Shown piece by piece: positions 55,828 to 64,000 of a stretch of DNA of 64,000 nt. This DNA comes from Enterococcus mundtii. GTDB taxonomy: Bacteria; Bacillota; Bacilli; Lactobacillales; Enterococcaceae. Location of the stretch: contig NZ_PUAP01000008.1 of NCBI RefSeq assembly GCF_002947535.1, forward strand, positions 1 through 64,000, in the 5' to 3' direction. Made by a program: the position numbers and the translations under genes. Numbering within the stretch: the first letter of the stretch is position 1; each line of letters opens with the position of its first letter. The notes beneath the pieces are model-generated. The model searched no databases. It saw only the letters and a list, made by a program, of their open reading frames with translations, and was not told the origin of the DNA.

Positions 55828-57093
55828 TTATTTTTCTGGTAGTGTGTCTGGGGTTTGCAATTGCCAATCCTTACTATAGAAAGCATCGTCCATCTGATAA
55901 TGACTCACTGGTTGCTTCTCTTCTAAGAAGGGTTGGATATACTGATCTGCAGTCAACCAGCCTTGCCAACCAAGATGGATCGTATCTTCCATAAAATAAG
56001 GGACATCGGCCATTTTTGTTAAATCTGCAATGTGTTGAAATCCTTGTTCCTTTAATTGATACTTGATTTTTTTCGCAAATCCTTGCAACATCTCTTGAGA
56101 CAAACCAGTATAGTCACTCCATTTTTCATTCACTGGCGGTAGAATAAATAATGCTTCAATGTGTTCATTTGCTAATTGTTGCAATAATAATTGAAAATCA
56201 GAATATTCCTTTGAAAAACGATAATCCCAGTCTTTTTGTGAATCTTTCAGCTCATCTAAATGGTGTTTGATCCGGGTATTGTAGAAATCATCTTTCAAAG
56301 CAAAAGGATTATTCTTAGTTTTACTAGTACCAATCTGTGTAGCGAGCTTACTTAGTTGTTCTTTTTCATAGCTAGCAGGTAATGGTTTGGTCGCTTGATC
56401 GATCTGTTTTTGTTTATCCGTCAAACCAATCCCACTAAATAATTCATCCTCACGCTTCAAGATGTTCCATTTGTCTTCCAAGCCCGCTAATTCTTTATCA
56501 TTGGGTGTAATCCCTTTTTGTATTGTACTTAAAATCCGCGTGATTTCCTCATCTTTCGAAACAATCGAAAAACTCAATAAACGTCGCGCGAAATAGCGAT
56601 CTGAAGCGGTCACTTTTTTTATTGAAAACAGCCAATCCAATGTCTGTAACTCTGAATAGTGGGTACTGAAATAGTCTTCCTTCACCCCGTCTTTTACGAA
56701 CCACTGAGGAGACACGACGACCACTACTTTTTTATTTCTGAGATCTTTACCAGCTGAGCGCATCATCATGAATTGGCTCAGCGATTGAGTCCCGGGGGCA
56801 CCTAATAAAAATGGTTCGTAGCTCCGTTGATATTTCTGGGCTAAAACCGAAGGATGAAAGGGACTGATCCTACTCAATTCACTCGAACCAAGAAAAGGCA
56901 CATACTTTTTTTCAGCAAAGGCTGCATTTTTGATTACATCCCCTCGTAAGACGTTGTCTGACATCGAACTGGCTGCTCTATGGATGATTTCTGGATCAGC
57001 TACATTCACGCGAAAAGATGAAGTGAAAAAAAACGCAATCAGTATAAACGCAAGTAGCACTGGACCAAAAATCGCAAACAGCTTTTTCTTCAT
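55828..57093 (-). CDS. dltD: DltD, D-alanyl-lipoteichoic acid biosynthesis protein
   Basis: DltD is a membrane-anchored extracellular SGNH-like protein (N-terminal TM helix KKKLFAIFGPVLLAFILIAFFF) needed for the final transfer of D-alanine to teichoic acids. The catalytic Ser is in FLGSSELSR (about 69-77), and the C-terminal DTIHLGWQGW carries the Asp-His pair. Length is 421 residues. It is last in dltXABCD, with 2 bp between the dltC stop and its start codon. Confidence 0.96.
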   Translation of the reverse strand: MKKKLFAIFGPVLLAFILIAFFFTSSFRVNVADPEIIHRAASSMSDNVLRGDVIKNAAFAEKKYVPFLGSSELSRISPFHPSVLAQKYQRSYEPFLLGAPGTQSLSQFMMMRSAGKDLRNKKVVVVVSPQWFVKDGVKEDYFSTHYSELQTLDWLFSIKKVTASDRYFARRLLSFSIVSKDEEITRILSTIQKGITPNDKELAGLEDKWNILKREDELFSGIGLTDKQKQIDQATKPLPASYEKEQLSKLATQIGTSKTKNNPFALKDDFYNTRIKHHLDELKDSQKDWDYRFSKEYSDFQLLLQQLANEHIEALFILPPVNEKWSDYTGLSQEMLQGFAKKIKYQLKEQGFQHIADLTKMADVPYFMEDTIHLGWQGWLTADQYIQPFLEEKQPVSHYQMDDAFYSKDWQLQTPDTLPEK

Positions 57094-57095
57094 CG

Positions 57096-57329
57096 TTATC
57101 CCTTCAATTCGTTGACTTGATCAATGATTTTATTTGGTGTCGCCCATTCTTCTCGGTCAAATTCTGATACAGGTACTTGCACATCAAGCTGTCCATCCAG
57201 CTCTACTAATAATTGGACAGACCCTAGTGAATCTAATAAACCTTCACCAAACAAATCAATTTCTTTATTTTCTTTCACTTCATCTGTACCTGTAATATCT
57301 GCTAAAATCGTTAAAACTTGTTCTTCCAT
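57096..57329 (-). CDS. dltC: DltC, D-alanyl carrier protein
   Basis: This 77-residue acyl-carrier-like protein has the phosphopantetheine attachment serine in [15 protein letters not shown]. It carries D-Ala as a thioester from DltA to DltB. The start at 57329 (MEEQVLTIL) has AAGGAG 9 nt upstream; the longer frame is rejected. Position between dltB and dltD is standard. Confidence 0.96.
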   Translation of the reverse strand: MEEQVLTILADITGTDEVKENKEIDLFGEGLLDSLGSVQLLVELDGQLDVQVPVSEFDREEWATPNKIIDQVNELKG

Positions 57330-57356
57330 GTTTATTCTCTCCTTTAAATTCATTAT

Positions 57357-58562
57357 TTATTTAAAAAACAGTTGATCTAAAAATCCTGAAAAAATCAATA
57401 AGCTAACACACACCGCTTGAAACGTCATGAAAACAGAAAATGCGTGGGTCAAGCGATTTGAAGGAAGTTTTTTCTTCCGTTTTTTCTTGTAGCGAATCCA
57501 TGCATCGGTCACACAAATCAATGTTGCATGATAGATGCCATACAAAATGTAGTACCATGTCAAACCGTGCCAGACACCCATTAATAGAAACAATGCAAAG
57601 TACCCGATATTTGACGTCACGATCTTGCTCTTGAACCATTTTTTCTTCATCAAGAAGAACATCAACCGCATATACACGTAATCTCTGAACCAGAAGGACA
57701 AAGACATATGCCAACGATTCCAGAACTCTTTGATGTTCCAAGCTAAAAATGGTTTGTTGAAATTGATTGGGGTATCATAGCCCATCAAATAGCTTGTACC
57801 AACTGCAAACAAACTATAGCCAGCAAAATCAAAAAAGAGATACAAACTATAGACATACATGTAACCCAATAGCCACCAAGAGACCCCACCATGAGCTAAG
57901 GCTCCTTTTGAGACGATGGGTAACAATACCTGTCCGAGATAGTAACCGATGATGAATTTGTATAGAAAGCCCATAAACAGATGATGGACTCCTTTTTCCA
58001 ACATTGCTAGATATCTTTCCCTTGTTGGTGGTTGGAGCTGATCTTTTTCAAATCTTCGATAACGATCGATGGGTCCTGAAGAAATGGTTGGAAAAAACAA
58101 CAAGAACTGAATATAACGGTAAGGATGATAAGTTTTGATCATACCGTCTCTCATTTCCATAATCATTTGTACAGCTTTGAATGTTAAATAAGAAATCCCG
58201 AGAAAACTTAAAAGTGATCCTTTACCTGATGATAGAAACGGTGTGACTTTCGTAATCGCTAAAGGTAGAATCGCTAGAACTACCGCGAGATAAAACCAAA
58301 CACTCTGATTTCTTTTTTTTCGATAACTGAAATAACACCAGACAAGTATGGTTTGCCAGATCACATAACCAATCAAAGCAAGTCCTTGTTGCCAATACGT
58401 TCCTCCAAAGCTGATGAATAAGAAAAAGAAAGTGACAAGTACTTGATAAGTTCCTAAACGTTTCTGGAAAAATAACAGAGAAAAAATAATTGGTGCTAAC
58501 GCGAAACTCAATAATAGAAAATAATACGGCTCCGCATAAGGAATCATATGTGGGAGACTCAT
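57357..58562 (-). CDS. dltB: DltB, MBOAT-family D-alanyl transferase
   Basis: DltB is a polytopic membrane O-acyltransferase (about 11 TM) that moves D-alanine across the membrane. MBOAT signatures are ISSGPIDRYRRFEKDQL, FWNRWHMSLSFWFRDYVY and GVWHGLTWYYILYGIYHA, the last holding the conserved His. The ATG at 58562 overlaps the dltA stop (ATGA), indicating coupling. Length is 401 residues. Confidence 0.96.
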   Translation of the reverse strand: MSLPHMIPYAEPYYFLLLSFALAPIIFSLLFFQKRLGTYQVLVTFFFLFISFGGTYWQQGLALIGYVIWQTILVWCYFSYRKKRNQSVWFYLAVVLAILPLAITKVTPFLSSGKGSLLSFLGISYLTFKAVQMIMEMRDGMIKTYHPYRYIQFLLFFPTISSGPIDRYRRFEKDQLQPPTRERYLAMLEKGVHHLFMGFLYKFIIGYYLGQVLLPIVSKGALAHGGVSWWLLGYMYVYSLYLFFDFAGYSLFAVGTSYLMGYDTPINFNKPFLAWNIKEFWNRWHMSLSFWFRDYVYMRLMFFLMKKKWFKSKIVTSNIGYFALFLLMGVWHGLTWYYILYGIYHATLICVTDAWIRYKKKRKKKLPSNRLTHAFSVFMTFQAVCVSLLIFSGFLDQLFFK

Positions 58563-60061
58563 CACCTATTCACCTCAGCTGTCAATGCTTTTCTGTCGAT
58601 TTTTCCGTTATTCGTTTGTGGCAATTGTTCAATAAACACCACTCTTTGTGGGATCATATAATCCATCAGAAAAGCGGTCAATCTTTGTTTGATCGAACGT
58701 ATCAACTGATAATTAGTATCCGGAATCGCTTGATCCAGTACAACAAACGCCACTAATTGTTGGACTTTCGATCCTTGATATTTGGGGACAACGATCGCTT
58801 GATTGATTCGCTCATCTTTAAGCAACGCATGTTCAATATCGCCTAATTCAATGCGGTAGCCATGTAATTTCACCTGTTGATCGATTCTTCCCTCAATAAA
58901 AAGTAAACCGTCCTCTGCTAAATATCCTGCATCTCCTGTTCGATAGTTTTGATGCCCAGTTACTTGAAAGAACACTTCCTTCGTTTTTTCAGGATTGTTC
59001 AAATAGCCTTTTGACACGCTAGGACCAGTAATCAAAATCTCGCCGCGATCACTTTCGCCTTTTTTCAAAATGGATACAGTAGTATCGGACTTGACGTAGC
59101 CAATTGGTAAACGTTCATACGCAGCCAATACTTCTCTAGTGATCAATATACTAGAGATAGCTACTGTCGCTTCTGTCGGCCCATACGTATTGTAGATTTT
59201 GGCTGAAGGAAACCGTTCGAGTAACGCTTGCGCCGTTTTCTTCGTTAATTCTTCGCCACAAAAAATGAATGTAGTCAGTTCTGGTAAATGCTCCTCATCA
59301 AAAGATGCGTCCATTAAACAAATATCGACAAATGAAGGGGTTGATACCCAGATATCCAGTTTTAATTGTGGTAAAACGGCAAATAGTTTTTGAAAATCTT
59401 GGACGTTTTCTTTAAATAAAGGCTTGAGGATTCCACCAGAAACCAGTGCTGGATATAGTGTGAACACAGACAGATCAAAGGAGAAAGGAGCTTGTGCTAA
59501 AAAAGCTTGCCCCTCTTTAATCGGAAAGTCGCTCAAGACCCAATCAACAAAGCTCACCAAATTATCATGACTGATTTGCACGCCTTTGGGTTCCCCTGTC
59601 GTGCCAGAAGTAAAAATCAAATAGAAATTTTCGTCACCTTTTACTGAATGCTCAAATGGATAACCAATCATCGATGAGATGATTGAGCGTAAACAATCTT
59701 TTTGGATGATTGGTAGATCTGTCTCAATCTCCCAATCACTTAAACTAATGATCATGCTAGGTTGAGCGACACGTAAAATCGCTTCGATCCGCTCCTTCGG
59801 TGTTTGGGCATCAATCGGTAAATACGCATGCCCTGCTTTCACTGCGCCCAAGAATGATACCACCATCTCAAACTCTAGATTGCCAAACACGACGATTGGT
59901 CCCTTCGTAGTCAAACGTTTCTCTAAGTAATAGCCTAATGCGTCTGAGGAGCGCTTCAGTTCTTGATATGTGTACCGCTCCTCCGCTGTCTGATACGCGA
60001 TTCTTTCTGGGTCTGCCATTCCCCAAAAATCAATCGCTGCCACGATTCCTTTTTTCTTCAT
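58562..60061 (-). CDS. dltA: DltA, D-alanine:carrier protein ligase
   Basis: This adenylate-forming enzyme activates D-Ala with ATP and loads it onto DltC. The AMP-binding motif is LIFTSGTTGEPKGVQISHDNL; others are IYNTYGPTEATVA, YRTGDAGYL and, at the C-terminus, TNNGKIDRKAL with the catalytic Lys. The start at 60061 (MKKKGIVAAIDF) follows AGGAGGG; the frame from 60160 runs through dltX in another frame and is rejected. Length is 499 residues. The Shine-Dalgarno overlaps the dltX stop codon. Confidence 0.97.
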   Translation of the reverse strand: MKKKGIVAAIDFWGMADPERIAYQTAEERYTYQELKRSSDALGYYLEKRLTTKGPIVVFGNLEFEMVVSFLGAVKAGHAYLPIDAQTPKERIEAILRVAQPSMIISLSDWEIETDLPIIQKDCLRSIISSMIGYPFEHSVKGDENFYLIFTSGTTGEPKGVQISHDNLVSFVDWVLSDFPIKEGQAFLAQAPFSFDLSVFTLYPALVSGGILKPLFKENVQDFQKLFAVLPQLKLDIWVSTPSFVDICLMDASFDEEHLPELTTFIFCGEELTKKTAQALLERFPSAKIYNTYGPTEATVAISSILITREVLAAYERLPIGYVKSDTTVSILKKGESDRGEILITGPSVSKGYLNNPEKTKEVFFQVTGHQNYRTGDAGYLAEDGLLFIEGRIDQQVKLHGYRIELGDIEHALLKDERINQAIVVPKYQGSKVQQLVAFVVLDQAIPDTNYQLIRSIKQRLTAFLMDYMIPQRVVFIEQLPQTNNGKIDRKALTAEVNR

Positions 60062-60071
60062 CGTTTCCCTC

Positions 60072-60221
60072 CTAGAATTCGTTATATATAAATGTTCCAC
60101 CTTGAATATTTTTGTAATGATACAAATAAATGAGTAGCAATAGTATCGTAGAATAAACAAGGGTTCGAAGCATAAAAGTTCGCCAATATCGAACCTGGGG
60201 TTGCTGCCACCATTGTTTCAT
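60072..60221 (-). CDS. dltX: DltX, small membrane protein of the dlt operon
   Basis: A 49-residue frame starts MKQWWQQPQVRYWRTFMLRT, has one transmembrane helix (LVYSTILLLLIYLYHY) and ends NIQGGTFIYNEF. The C-terminal GGTFIYNEF is the hallmark of DltX, which is essential for teichoic acid D-alanylation. AGGAGG lies 8 nt before its ATG, and its stop codon is embedded in the dltA ribosome binding site. It is first in the operon. Confidence 0.93.
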   Translation of the reverse strand: MKQWWQQPQVRYWRTFMLRTLVYSTILLLLIYLYHYKNIQGGTFIYNEF

Positions 60222-60342
60222 CTCTTTTTCCTCCTATTTAGATCCTTAGTCAAATTCTACTCATTCCATCCACAAAAAAACATTTGTTTTACTAACAGAA
60301 TGCGCTTTACAGCTAACAGTTTTGTCACTAACTAAAGAGAAC

Positions 60343-60375
60343 AAAAAAAAGAGCCGTACGAAAATAAATTCGTAC
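60343..60375 (-). terminator. terminator after the ABC permease gene
   Basis: On the minus strand GTACGAA and TTCGTAC arms (60356-60375) are followed by GGCTC and a TTTTTTTT run. A longer outer stem (GAGCC with GGCTC near 60419-60424) reaches the permease stop codon. Confidence 0.8.
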
Positions 60376-60431
60376 AACTCGATTCTGTCTTTGGTTCAGC
60401 TAGAATAAGATAACCTTCTGGCTCTATTTTT

Positions 60432-62492
60432 TTATTCCTCAATGATCCGACAATACAAACGACTAGTCATAAAGTAAAAGAGTAGGTAAATGACGATCAA
60501 TAAGCCACAGACAAAGTAAGCCAACCAATAATCTGCCCCTTCTACATATTGAGAAAACACATTGATGGCAAATACTGCATGAGTGATCCCCAAAATCATC
60601 GGTGGAAAAAACATCAACGCATTTTGCTTATAGATCATCCGATTTGTTTTGCGTTGGGCAATCCCTAATTTTGTCAACAGTTGATAATTGGTTCGTTCAA
60701 TTTCAGCTTCGGATAATTGTCGCACCATCAAGATACTACCAGTTGCGATGATCACGATCATCCCCACAAAAAGGGCAACAAAGATATTGATCCCAATTTG
60801 ACGATCAATGGCACGCAGCCTAGGATAGCGAGCATTATAATTCAAACGTGATGCTTGACCTGTCAATTTATTTTCTGAGTATTCACTTTCCTCTGCTTTA
60901 GAAGCATCGGTATGGATCGTCCCAACTATCCCTTGATCGGTGATCTCATAACTATAATAAATCGTGTGGTTCCAATTAGTAGCTACTTCTTCATTTAATC
61001 GTTCGGTCAATTTATCTTGATTGCCACCAGTCACATTCCAATTGATGATCTGAAAGTCTAATCCAGTGACACGGTCAAAGATTGCTTGATCAACAACCAA
61101 GGTCGGTCCATAGTAGGTCATATCTTCATCTCCCAGAAATCCCGGAAGCACCTGTTGGATCAATAGTTCTTGCTGATCAGGTAGATGGATCTTTTTCCCA
61201 TAACTAGAAAAATTACGAAACATCGATTCTATTGCATCTAACATGACCGTATGATTTTTTCCTGTAAGTTTGATTTCTGGCAGACTAGGTTTGATTTTGC
61301 GAAAGGCGTGATACTCTTTTTCAGAAATCAAATTGACTGGCTTGATCTCATTGCCGGCAGATACCGAACCAATGCTCAGGTCATAATAACTCCCTACTAC
61401 TTTGTAATGAAAAACAAATTCATCAGTGATCTTTTGATTCTCTTCTGCTAAGATCGGTCGAAGTGTGTTTGCCGTCTGAGTATCTAATTGATAAGAAACA
61501 GGAGCAGCAATCTCTTCACGATGGGCAATGAGCGTCGATATACCAGTCATCCCTCCGATCATTGCCAAAGATAGACCGATGACTAATGTGATCAACGAAT
61601 TCATTCGCCAACTTTTTAAAAGATGGATTTGTGTGTTCCCAATCAGTAAAAAATTGGTTCCTCGATACTTGAATCTCGAATCACTCAACAAATGGAGCAA
61701 CAAGCGAAAAGAATAGCAAAAGAACAGATAGGTTCCTAATAAACAAACAAAAAATATCGAAAATGGGAAAGCAATCATCAATCCTAGATTTACCTTTTTT
61801 TCGAATAGCTCACTAATCGTTTCTCTAAAGTTCCATGCGGCGAAATAGCTACTAGAAATCATCAATAGACCGATTACGCCTAATAAACGATGCCTTGTGC
61901 GAATACGCAACATTGAACTTTCCACTTGTTCTCTTTCACCAAAACTACGATTCATGGGATAACTCCAAATTTTCCATAGTGAATAAAGAGAAACTGCTGA
62001 AAGAATGACAAAAAATACCACAACGGTTTCAAAAATGGACGGGATAGAAATAAAAAAACGACTAGTAATGTCCATCTTCATCATTCGGACTAAAATCATT
62101 TGAAACAATTTTGAGAAAATACTTCCCAATAAAATCCCTAACATACAAGCAAAAAAGCCAATAGTCATCGTTTCCAACACATAGATTGATGAGATCTGGA
62201 ATTTGCTGATTCCAAATAATTGATAGATCCCAATTTCTTTTTGTCTCCGATTGAGAAAGAAACGATTAGCACTGAGTACGAAAAAGAGCAAAACAACAGT
62301 GATGGTCCAGCTACCGAGCTTTAAAATATTATCTATCGAAACATCTTGACTCGCCCTTCGAATCAATGATTGGTCATAGGTCATCGCGCTAAAAGAGTAA
62401 TAGATCATCGTCGATAAGGTCAAACTGAAGAAATAAACAAGATAGCCCCTTGATTGTTTTAAAAAACTTTTTGCGGCTAATTTATAAAGCAT
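60432..62492 (-). CDS. BceB/VraG-type ABC transporter permease
   Basis: The 686-residue permease of the FtsX-like/BceAB type has ten predicted transmembrane helices. It includes a large extracellular domain (about 330-560) between TM7 and TM8, the part that recognises peptide antibiotics in this family. The N-terminus ([24 protein letters not shown]) and [23 protein letters not shown] are typical. The start at 62492 overlaps the ATPase gene by 11 bp, with AGGAGG upstream. Resistance to antimicrobial peptides is inferred. No two-component system is adjacent within the window. Confidence 0.9.
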   Translation of the reverse strand: MLYKLAAKSFLKQSRGYLVYFFSLTLSTMIYYSFSAMTYDQSLIRRASQDVSIDNILKLGSWTITVVLLFFVLSANRFFLNRRQKEIGIYQLFGISKFQISSIYVLETMTIGFFACMLGILLGSIFSKLFQMILVRMMKMDITSRFFISIPSIFETVVVFFVILSAVSLYSLWKIWSYPMNRSFGEREQVESSMLRIRTRHRLLGVIGLLMISSSYFAAWNFRETISELFEKKVNLGLMIAFPFSIFFVCLLGTYLFFCYSFRLLLHLLSDSRFKYRGTNFLLIGNTQIHLLKSWRMNSLITLVIGLSLAMIGGMTGISTLIAHREEIAAPVSYQLDTQTANTLRPILAEENQKITDEFVFHYKVVGSYYDLSIGSVSAGNEIKPVNLISEKEYHAFRKIKPSLPEIKLTGKNHTVMLDAIESMFRNFSSYGKKIHLPDQQELLIQQVLPGFLGDEDMTYYGPTLVVDQAIFDRVTGLDFQIINWNVTGGNQDKLTERLNEEVATNWNHTIYYSYEITDQGIVGTIHTDASKAEESEYSENKLTGQASRLNYNARYPRLRAIDRQIGINIFVALFVGMIVIIATGSILMVRQLSEAEIERTNYQLLTKLGIAQRKTNRMIYKQNALMFFPPMILGITHAVFAINVFSQYVEGADYWLAYFVCGLLIVIYLLFYFMTSRLYCRIIEE

Positions 62493-63249
62493 TGATTTTA
62501 CCGCCTCCTCCAATCGTCGCCTGCATATCGATGACTTTTTCAAAAAATTCTTTTCTTGTCCCTCGGCGGATCACTTCCGAAAAAATCACCCCATCTTTGA
62601 TAAATAAAATACGATTGCAATAACTAGCTGTATAAGGATCATGCGTCACTAATAAGATCGTTGCTTTTTCGACCTCGTTGACTGTTTTTAAATAATTCAA
62701 CAATTCTGTTGCTGATTTTGAATCCAATGATCCGGTTGGTTCGTCTGCGAAGATCACTTCGGGTTCCACAACTAAAGCTCTAGCTGCCGCAATCCGTTGT
62801 CTTTGTCCAACTGACATTTCATCAGGATAACGTTTTAGTAATTCTTCGATCCCCAAAAGCTGGGCAACATGTAAGACTCTTCGTTCCATTTCATCTTTCG
62901 CCATATTTTCAACAGCTAAAGGAAGCAAAATATTATCTTTACCATTCAGTGTATCAATAAGATTGAACGTTTGAAAAATAAAACCAATTTTTCTTCGCCT
63001 GAAATCACTCAATTCATGTTTTTTCATTTTAGTGATTTCATTTCCTTTGATCAACACACTACCCATCGTCGGTAGATTGATCGTTGATAAGATATTCATC
63101 AGCGTAGTTTTTCCCGCTCCACTTGGTCCCATGATCCCAATAAACTCTCCTTCTTCAACTGAAAAAGAAACATTGTCTAATACTTTGACCGGTGATTTAC
63201 TACTTCCATAACTTTTACTTAGATGTTTTACTTCGATTATTTTACTCAT
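62482..63249 (-). CDS. BceA/VraF-type ABC transporter ATP-binding protein
   Basis: The 255-residue ATPase has Walker [14 protein letters not shown]-loop [12 protein letters not shown], signature [15 protein letters not shown] (VGQRQ rather than the canonical SGGQQ), Walker [13 protein letters not shown] and the switch His in [10 protein letters not shown]. It pairs with the permease that its 3' end overlaps. An unusual signature with Val/Gly-Gln-Arg-Gln is common in the MacB/BceA family. Confidence 0.93.
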   Translation of the reverse strand: MSKIIEVKHLSKSYGSSKSPVKVLDNVSFSVEEGEFIGIMGPSGAGKTTLMNILSTINLPTMGSVLIKGNEITKMKKHELSDFRRRKIGFIFQTFNLIDTLNGKDNILLPLAVENMAKDEMERRVLHVAQLLGIEELLKRYPDEMSVGQRQRIAAARALVVEPEVIFADEPTGSLDSKSATELLNYLKTVNEVEKATILLVTHDPYTASYCNRILFIKDGVIFSEVIRRGTRKEFFEKVIDMQATIGGGGKINAL

Positions 63250-63444
63250 GCTAATCCTCCACCTTTATCCTTAATTGAATAGTAGCACATCCTTTCCTTT
63301 TTTTCCCTTTTGATTTTGTCACCTGATCACTCACGAAAATTATCTTTGAAATTTTTTTATTCAATTTTTTTATTCAAAAAAAAATAATTCGTATTTTTTA
63401 AAAGCTGATACCGTACGTTTTCACTTTTTTTCACAAGATAATAT

Positions 63445-63460
63445 ACACCATATATAGTAT
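63445..63460 (+). promoter_or_regulatory. NrdR box 1
   Basis: ACACCATATATAGTAT matches the NrdR consensus (acaCwATATaTwGtgt) closely. Centre-to-centre distance to box 2 is 41 bp, about four helical turns. Confidence 0.75.
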
Positions 63461-63485
63461 ACTCATTCAATTATGCAGTGATAAA

Positions 63486-63501
63486 ACACTATATGTAGCA
63501 G
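63486..63501 (+). promoter_or_regulatory. NrdR box 2
   Basis: ACACTATATGTAGCAG is a second, slightly degenerate NrdR-like site just before the nrdD promoter. Confidence 0.7.
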
Positions 63502-63509
63502 ATAATCAG

Positions 63510-63538
63510 TTGCTCCTTTCCTTAATTTGTTTTATGAT
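63510..63538 (+). promoter_or_regulatory. promoter of nrdD
   Basis: TTGCTC (63510-63515), 17 bp, TATGAT (63533-63538), about 35 bp before the ATG and immediately downstream of NrdR box 2. Confidence 0.75.
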
Positions 63539-63572
63539 AGACAAGAACTATTTTTTGTAGGAGCTGAAGAAA

Positions 63573-64000
63573 ATGAAACGAACAGATCAAGAAATGGCTG
63601 TACTAGAAAAACAGCCTGAAACCAAAAAAATGACTGTCATCAAACGCGATGGACGCGAGGTACCATTTGATGAACAGAAAATAAACGCCGCACTGATCAA
63701 AGCAGAAAAGAAAATTCACGGTTCCTTATCTCCTATTACGTACGAAAAGATCCAATCAATCGCAGAACTTGTGATCAAAGAAATCAAAGATCGCTTCGCA
63801 AATAACGTAAAAATCTATGAGATCCAAAACATCGTTGAACATATTTTGTTGGAAAAAAACGAATATGCCCTAGCAGAAGAATATATCCATTATCGAACAA
63901 AACGTGATTTTGCTCGTAGTAAAGCAACAGACATCAACTTTTCAATCGAGAAACTGATCAATAAAGACCAAAGTGTTGTCAATGAAAATGCGAACAAGGA
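63573..64000 (+). CDS. nrdD: anaerobic ribonucleoside-triphosphate reductase (5' part)
   Basis: Only the first 142 codons lie in the window. The N-terminal ATP-cone domain is clear: MTVIKRDGREVPFDEQKINAALIKA, then IQNIVEHILLEKNEYALAEEYIHYRTKRDFAR. NrdD is the glycyl-radical class III ribonucleotide reductase used anaerobically. AGGAG lies about 10 nt before the ATG. Two NrdR boxes and a promoter upstream support dATP/ATP-dependent NrdR repression. Class Ia NrdE also starts with a related cone, so the class is inferred from the KRDGREVPFDEQKI and YRTKRD pattern. Confidence 0.85.
   Translation, partial: MKRTDQEMAVLEKQPETKKMTVIKRDGREVPFDEQKINAALIKAEKKIHGSLSPITYEKIQSIAELVIKEIKDRFANNVKIYEIQNIVEHILLEKNEYALAEEYIHYRTKRDFARSKATDINFSIEKLINKDQSVVNENANK

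Noticed and set aside
60062-60160. N-terminal extension of dltA
   Set aside because: It overlaps dltX in another frame; the ATG at 60061 has a good ribosome binding site and a family-like N-terminus.
1-64000. CRISPR array, prophage or rRNA operon
   Set aside because: No regularly spaced repeat series, no phage structural genes and no rRNA sequence were seen; only a single tRNA gene and one insertion element were found.

Overview
The window is a chromosomal segment of a low-GC Gram-positive coccus, almost certainly an Enterococcus (E. faecium/hirae/mundtii/durans type; the species is not decided here). This rests on the intact mraZ-ftsZ-divIVA-ileS division/cell-wall cluster with a T-box before ileS, the sigma-54/LevR-type mannose PTS locus, the L21-Prp-L27 cluster with a cleavable L27 leader, the dltXABCD operon and Firmicutes-type Shine-Dalgarno sites. 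No rRNA, CRISPR array or prophage was seen.

Layout. 1-2500: a DtxR/MntR-type metalloregulator and zwf (+). 2560-20140: a long leftward dcw operon read mraZ-rsmH-ftsL-pbp2x-mraY-murD-murG-divIB-ftsA-ftsZ-ylmE-sepF-ylmG-ylmH-divIVA, ending in a T-box-controlled ileS. mraZ is preceded by three GTGG boxes spaced 10 bp apart, the expected MraZ operator. 20300-22030: DUF3397, CorA and a 38-residue DUF4044 membrane peptide. 22150-30780: leftward pepP-type peptidase, asp23-like, nusB, folD, xseA, xseB, ispA, tlyA, argR, recN. 30930-38280: a GlsB-like membrane protein, ManO-like DUF956, and the mannose PTS genes IID, IIC, IIAB, IIB, driven by an exact -24/-12 sigma-54 promoter and a ManR/LevR activator. 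38670-39830: rpmA, prp, rplU with an L21-type leader. 39890-47370: mixed accessory and housekeeping genes (Cys-free uracil-DNA glycosylase-like protein, MerR, SulP, DUF1304, GNAT, TetR, an orphan, CPBP protein, tRNA-Arg(UCU), O-methyltransferase).

47450-51900 is the least ordinary part. Two divergent genes encode a SipW-like signal peptidase that lacks both catalytic residues and a 7TM sensor-kinase-like protein whose GHKL kinase domain lacks the phospho-acceptor His, the N-box Asn and the G boxes. They look like a membrane pair of pseudoenzymes. Beside them lies an IS110-family element with a structured noncoding region upstream of its recombinase (twin identical hairpins plus a 9-bp inverted repeat), a good bridge-RNA candidate. 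Similar short repeats lie on both sides of it.

51900-64000: lplA, an MBL-fold hydrolase, DUF975, an M42 aminopeptidase, the dltXABCD operon (D-alanylation of teichoic acid, including the 49-residue DltX), a BceAB/VraFG-type peptide-resistance ABC transporter, and the 5' end of nrdD behind two tandem NrdR-box-like sites.

Start codons were chosen by Shine-Dalgarno spacing and family N-termini. In many cases the start used is internal to the longest open frame, and this is noted per gene.
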